Made by a program: the position numbers and the translations under genes. A stretch of DNA of 64,000 bases from JBHJHP01 sp042219855 (GTDB lineage Bacteria; Bacteroidota; Bacteroidia; Bacteroidales; UBA5342), in the NCBI RefSeq assembly GCF_042219855.1, contig NZ_JBHJHP010000010.1, positions 62,001-126,000 of the forward strand, written 5' to 3'. Positions 60,357 to 64,000 of the stretch are shown here, piece by piece; position 1 is the first letter of the stretch, and each line of letters starts with the position of its first letter. The notes below the pieces were generated by a model, which saw only the letters and a list, made by a program, of their open reading frames with translations, ran no database searches and was not told where the DNA came from.

Positions 60357-60863
60357 ATGTTAAAAGAAAAAGTTGAAAAAATCTTAGTGAATCAGATAGG
60401 TAAAGAAGCATATTCATCTAATTTATATTTGGCAATGGCTTCCTGGGCCGAATGTAATGGATACCCCGGAATAGCACAGTGGATGTATGCCCAGTCAGGA
60501 GAGGAGCGTATGCACATGCTAAAGTTTGTTGGCTATATTAATGAGAGAGGGGGGAAGGCTGTTATTCCTGCAATTGAAGAACCTCCATCAGCTTTTAAAA
60601 ATGTGACAGATCTGTTTAAGCAAACAATGGAGCATGAACAGTACATTTCAGAAGCGATTAACGAAATTGTTGCTGTCTGCAACGAAGAAAAGGATTTTTC
60701 AACGCATCAATGGGTGCAGTGGTTTGTAAATGAGCAGATTGAAGAAGAAGCCTCCGTGTCGAACATTCTCGACAGACTGAATCTGATCGGCGATAATGGT
60801 AACCTTTATCTTTTTGACAGAGATATCATGGGAATGAGAAATTCGGGTGGTGCTGAAGCCTGA
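60357..60863 (+). CDS. ftn: Bacterial ferritin (FtnA-like)
   Basis: This 168-residue four-helix ferritin oxidises and stores iron. Ferroxidase-centre ligands can be placed: E17, E50 and H53 (SGEERMHML), E94 and Q127 (NEQIEEE). Length matches prokaryotic FtnA, without the C-terminal helix of bacterioferritin and no heme-binding Met. It is a single gene with a promoter (60283-60313) and a terminator (60883-60913). Ferritin expression usually rises with iron or oxidative stress; no operator is recognised in the leader. Confidence 0.95.
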   Translation: MLKEKVEKILVNQIGKEAYSSNLYLAMASWAECNGYPGIAQWMYAQSGEERMHMLKFVGYINERGGKAVIPAIEEPPSAFKNVTDLFKQTMEHEQYISEAINEIVAVCNEEKDFSTHQWVQWFVNEQIEEEASVSNILDRLNLIGDNGNLYLFDRDIMGMRNSGGAEA

Positions 60864-60882
60864 TAAAAAGAATAAAACGAGT

Positions 60883-60913
60883 GAGGTCTTCAGTTGAGAA
60901 GGCCTCTTTTTTT
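60883..60913 (+). terminator. Rho-independent terminator of the ferritin gene
   Basis: GAGGTCTT (60883-60890) pairs with AAGGCCTC (60899-60906), one G-U pair, around an 8-nt loop, followed by eight to nine Ts. It lies 20 bp after the stop. Confidence 0.85.
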
Positions 60914-60989
60914 ATCCGTTTATCTCGGTAAAAATTAGTAAATTGCTTAGATAAAACAAAGTATTCGTAACAATCTTAATCTTTAACAG

Positions 60990-61385
60990 ATGAGGCAGGA
61001 GGATTATATTTTAAGGGAAATTCATAAAATTGGGGAACTGCTTCTCGCCATAATTGGAAAACTTCAGAAGAAACAGGATGTGGCTCAAATAAACAATGAA
61101 CTGGATGAATTGACATCCCTTACTGATCTTTCTGTTGATGAACTGTTGCAACTGGAGCCCGGTAAAATGGTGCAGGTTCTGGAAAAACTGGAATCCTTTA
61201 ACATAAGGAATATGGAATTGTTTGCACAGACCTTGTTCGAGATGCATGGATATTTTGATAAAAACAGAGCGAACATGATGCTGGAAAGGGCACTGTTTAT
61301 TCTGGAATACCTTGAAGAACGGGAAAAAACATTTTCAATGTCCCGTCAGGATTTAATTGCTGCCATAAAAAAGGAATACGTATGA
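60990..61385 (+). CDS. Small helical protein, possibly DUF6483-like
   Basis: This 131-residue protein is almost entirely helical with a leucine-rich heptad-like pattern. The N-terminus MRQEDYILREIHKIGELLLAI resembles DUF6483-type bacterial proteins of unknown function; the family assignment is tentative (the motif is here split into MRQEDYILREIH and KIGELLLAI). There are no cysteines, no membrane segment and no catalytic motif. Its stop overlaps the PhzF start by 4 bp (ATGA), so the two are translationally coupled. A role in supporting PhzF is inferred from this overlap alone. Confidence 0.55.
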   Translation: MRQEDYILREIHKIGELLLAIIGKLQKKQDVAQINNELDELTSLTDLSVDELLQLEPGKMVQVLEKLESFNIRNMELFAQTLFEMHGYFDKNRANMMLERALFILEYLEEREKTFSMSRQDLIAAIKKEYV

Positions 61386-62173
61386 TACAGAAATTGAAGG
61401 TTTATCAGGTTGATGCATTTACCAAAACTGTTTTCGGAGGAAATCCGGCATCGGTATGTGTATTGGATAAATGGTTGCCAGACCCGAAACTGCAACAGGT
61501 AGCAGCAGAGCATAATCAGCCTGAAACAGCATTTATTGTCAGGAAGGACAGGGTTTTTGAGATCAGATGGTTTACACCTACCTGTGAAGTGGATCTTTGT
61601 GGTCATGCCACTTTGGCTTCAGCCTATGTATTGTATAATGAATTAAATTATTCAGGAGAAAAAATTCATTTTGAAACAATAAATCGCGGAGATCTTTACG
61701 TGAAAAAACAAAATGGCATGTTTGAACTTGATTTTCCTGCTGACAGTCCGGAGGAAACATTTATGCCTTATGGTTTGATTGATGCCTTTGGCTATGAACC
61801 GTTGAATGTATTAAAAGGTAAGGATGATTATCTTGTTGTATTTGAAAGCGAAAAGCAGATTATAAATCTGAAACCTGATATGGATGCAGTAGCCTCCGTA
61901 GATGCAAGAGGCGTAATTTGCACCGCTCCCGGAACCGATGTAGATTTTGTATCCAGGTTTTTCGGGCCTCAGTCAGGAATTGATGAAGATCCGGTAACAG
62001 GATCAGCACATACCACACTTACACCATACTGGGTTGATAAGCTCGGAAAAACAAAGCTTACAGCCAGACAGCTATCTGCAAGAAAGGGCTATCTGGAAGT
62101 TGAACTTGCCGATACAAGGGTGAAAATCTCCGGATCAGCGGTGCTCTATATGAAAGGAGAAATTATGCTTTGA
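61382..62173 (+). CDS. PhzF-family isomerase/epimerase-like protein
   Basis: This 263-residue protein has the PhzF/DAP-epimerase-like two-lobed fold: N-lobe DAFTKTVFGGNPASVCVLD, catalytic Glu E48 in NQPETAF, then D71 and H75 in DLCGHATLAS, and C-lobe DEDPVTGSAHTTL. The E48/H75 arrangement matches the PhzF isomerase. Outside phenazine producers the substrate of such proteins is unknown. Length is typical. The start overlaps the preceding stop. The gene ends 1 bp before the end of the minus-strand permease gene, so the two converge without a visible terminator. Confidence 0.9.
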   Translation: MIQKLKVYQVDAFTKTVFGGNPASVCVLDKWLPDPKLQQVAAEHNQPETAFIVRKDRVFEIRWFTPTCEVDLCGHATLASAYVLYNELNYSGEKIHFETINRGDLYVKKQNGMFELDFPADSPEETFMPYGLIDAFGYEPLNVLKGKDDYLVVFESEKQIINLKPDMDAVASVDARGVICTAPGTDVDFVSRFFGPQSGIDEDPVTGSAHTTLTPYWVDKLGKTKLTARQLSARKGYLEVELADTRVKISGSAVLYMKGEIML

Positions 62174-62174
62174 C

Positions 62175-63497
62175 TTACCCCTTATACCTGAGCCATTTAA
62201 AAATTTCCTTGTAGCTTACTTTTTTACCATACATCAGTATGCCCGTTCTGTAAATGCGTGCTGCGACCCAGATCATTCCGATAAATGTTAGAATAAGCAG
62301 GGATACAGAAACCAGCAGTTGCCATAATGGTACTTCAAAAGGAATTCGAACCATCATAACGATCGGTGAAGTAAAAGGAATTAATGAACACCAGAACGCG
62401 AGAGGGCCATGCGGATTGTTAATGGCGCTTATGGCAACATAAAGGGCAAATACCATAGGAATGGTAACCGGAAGCATAAACTGTTGTGTGTCAGTATCGT
62501 TATCTACAGCTGATCCTATAGCCGCAAACAGTGCTGCGTACAGGAGATAACCACCAATAAAGTAAACGATGAAGAAAGATAATATCTGATAGAGATTAAA
62601 CGAATAAATCTTACTCATAAACCTGACAACATCAGCACCCGCACCCTGCGGCATTTCCTGAGCTGCATTCAGTAATTGCATCTGGGTATTGCCATCATGG
62701 GGCATATCAGGTAGTATCAATAATCTTATTACTGAAATCAAAACTCCCGATAAAATTACCCACAGTAAAAACTGGGTCAGTGCAACAAGAGCGAGTCCTA
62801 TAACTTTACCCATCATCAGCTGGAAGGGCTTAACAGATGAGACAATTACTTCAACAATCCTGTTCGTTTTTTCTTCGATTACACCACGCATGACCTGTAC
62901 GCCATACATAAAAATGAACATGTAAATAATAAATGCTGAAATATAGCCAATTACCATTGCCAGTTCTGTGGATGATTCACGGGCTTTTCCATCTTTTCCC
63001 CATTTAATGGATGTTATATTTACACCTTTATTCAGATCTGCCAGGATATTATCAATATTCGCTATGTTATATTCTTTTTTCTTTTCTTCCCGTATGTAAT
63101 TTTTTAAATCTTTTCCTATCATCCCTTGTATGTCAAGACTTACCTGCTTATTTGAATAAATAAATATAGAATCCGGATGTTTCTCAAGATCAGCAGTAAT
63201 ACTTAAAATGGCATAGTACCCTTTATTATTGAATTCTGATTCAAGGGTTTTTATATTATTCTGGGTATATTCAAATTTTACATAATCCTGATCGTGTAAA
63301 ACATTGCTGTATAAACCGGTTTGATCAGAAACAGCAATAACCTTAAGTGACTCATCTTTCATGGTCTGGCTCAGTATAACCGGGACTAATACTAATGCAG
63401 CAAACAAAAGCGGAGTTAAAAAAGTCATGATAATAAAAGACTTCTTTTTTACTCTGGTCAGGTATTCTCTTTGGATAATAAGTGATGTTTTGCTCAT
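62175..63497 (-). CDS. ABC-2 type transporter permease (NatB-like)
   Basis: This 440-residue inner-membrane protein has a first membrane segment (about 22-44, ending VPVILSQ), a soluble loop of about 120 residues outside the membrane, then five segments in the C-terminal half (from about 175). The region GVIEEKTNRIVEVIVSSVKPFQLMMGK is the conserved cytoplasmic loop of NatB-type ABC-2 permeases. Such proteins pair with an ATPase to export sodium, drugs or lipids. No ABC ATPase gene is adjacent in the window; PhoH lies 3 bp upstream instead. Confidence 0.88.
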   Translation of the reverse strand: MSKTSLIIQREYLTRVKKKSFIIMTFLTPLLFAALVLVPVILSQTMKDESLKVIAVSDQTGLYSNVLHDQDYVKFEYTQNNIKTLESEFNNKGYYAILSITADLEKHPDSIFIYSNKQVSLDIQGMIGKDLKNYIREEKKKEYNIANIDNILADLNKGVNITSIKWGKDGKARESSTELAMVIGYISAFIIYMFIFMYGVQVMRGVIEEKTNRIVEVIVSSVKPFQLMMGKVIGLALVALTQFLLWVILSGVLISVIRLLILPDMPHDGNTQMQLLNAAQEMPQGAGADVVRFMSKIYSFNLYQILSFFIVYFIGGYLLYAALFAAIGSAVDNDTDTQQFMLPVTIPMVFALYVAISAINNPHGPLAFWCSLIPFTSPIVMMVRIPFEVPLWQLLVSVSLLILTFIGMIWVAARIYRTGILMYGKKVSYKEIFKWLRYKG

Positions 63498-63500
63498 AAT

Positions 63501-64000
63501 TTATTCTTTTTCGTAAGCTTCCACTATTTTTTGAACCAATCTGTGGCGTACTATATCTTTCGCATTAAATGTAATTCTTTTAATTCCTTCAATATCCTTG
63601 AGTATTTGCATAGCCTGAACCAAACCGCTGTCCTGTCTTGAGGGTAAATCAATCTGTGTTACGTCACCGGTTACAATAAACTTAGCATTTCTGCCCATTC
63701 GGGTCAGAAACATTTTCAGTTGATTTCGGGTTGTGTTCTGGGCTTCATCCAGTATAACTATTGCATCATTCAGAGTGCGACCTCTCATGTAAGCCAAAGG
63801 GGCAATCTGTATCGTTTCATTTTCTGTATATTCTTTAAGTTTTGTTGCCGGTATCATATCTTTCAGAGCATCGTATAAAGGCTGAAGGTATGGATCAATT
63901 TTTTCTTTGAGATCACCGGGCAGAAAACCAAGTCTCTCGCCGGCTTCTACCGCCGGGCGGGATAGAATAATTTTTCTTATTTCTTTATTTTTTAATGCTC
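63501..64000 (-). CDS. phoH: PhoH-family ATPase, 5' end outside window
   Basis: The C-terminal 165 residues or so are present. Seen are SRPAVEAGERLGFLPGD (after the P-loop region), PLAYMRGRTLNDAIVILDEAQN (here split as PLAYMRGRTL and NDAIVILDEAQN; Walker B) and TGDVTQIDLP, all strongly conserved in PhoH/YbeZ NTPases. The P-loop itself lies beyond base 64000. PhoH proteins have ATPase/helicase-like activity with roles in RNA metabolism, often beside ybeY. It is followed 3 bp later by the ABC permease gene. Confidence 0.93.
   Translation of the reverse strand, partial: ALKNKEIRKIILSRPAVEAGERLGFLPGDLKEKIDPYLQPLYDALKDMIPATKLKEYTENETIQIAPLAYMRGRTLNDAIVILDEAQNTTRNQLKMFLTRMGRNAKFIVTGDVTQIDLPSRQDSGLVQAMQILKDIEGIKRITFNAKDIVRHRLVQKIVEAYEKE

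Noticed and set aside
1..64000. tRNA, rRNA, insertion sequences, integrases or phage genes
   Set aside because: None could be recognised in either strand; a covariance-model scan would be needed to exclude tRNAs.

Overview
The window looks like chromosomal DNA of an anaerobic or facultative member of the Bacteroidota, most likely in or near the Bacteroidales/Marinilabiliales. This is inferred from gene content: paired SusC/SusD outer-membrane proteins, secreted proteins with type IX secretion (T9SS) C-terminal sorting domains, many SPII lipoproteins, a DUF5686-type barrel protein, TAnnTTTG-type promoters, and an electron-bifurcating [FeFe]-hydrogenase operon typical of fermenters. No rRNA, tRNA, CRISPR array, transposase or integrase was seen.

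Layout. 1-8304 (+): a hydrogen-metabolism operon. A regulatory-looking front half (DRTGG, stand-alone HATPase, divergent sensory-type [FeFe]-hydrogenase, second DRTGG, PHP phosphoesterase, second HATPase) precedes a small 2Fe-2S protein and the catalytic HydB-HydA-HydC trimer. 8305-8544 holds three different perfect hairpins in a row. 8545-11837 (+): a secreted protein of unknown role, flavodoxin, OsmC-like protein and cysteine synthase. 12106-13248 (-): an AT-rich DUF4143-type ATPase. 13408-17262 (+): a tight operon of a membrane-anchored DEDDh exonuclease, a cNMP/CBS/DUF294 nucleotidyltransferase and CinA.

17546-22569 (+) is the most interesting locus. Two paralogous small secreted proteins are followed by a 959-residue outer-membrane barrel protein with two C-terminal Ig-like domains and by a PapD-like periplasmic protein. 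The order and domain plan mirror a chaperone-usher fimbrial operon, with a consensus promoter in front and an intrinsic terminator after the first, presumably major, subunit. An M16 peptidase lipoprotein follows at 22704-25631.

25632-26235 is non-coding with dispersed-repeat sequence. 26236-28610 (-) holds a T9SS-exported protein with a LacI-type palindrome upstream and a CPA2 antiporter. 28753-47019 (-) is an 18-kb locus of two SusC/SusD pairs, three fasciclin-domain lipoproteins and one PL1 pectate lyase, with no regulator inside it. The 920-bp gap upstream of it carries a near-perfect sigma-54 promoter that points away from the locus and may drive a small RNA.

47940-64000 contains valS, three tandem T9SS-exported paralogues with a mosaic relationship, a VOC protein, a CysJ-like diflavin reductase, a DUF5686-type barrel, ferritin, a small helical protein with PhzF, an ABC-2 permease and the 3' part of phoH.

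All functions are inferred from motifs, domain order and context read by eye. No database search was run.
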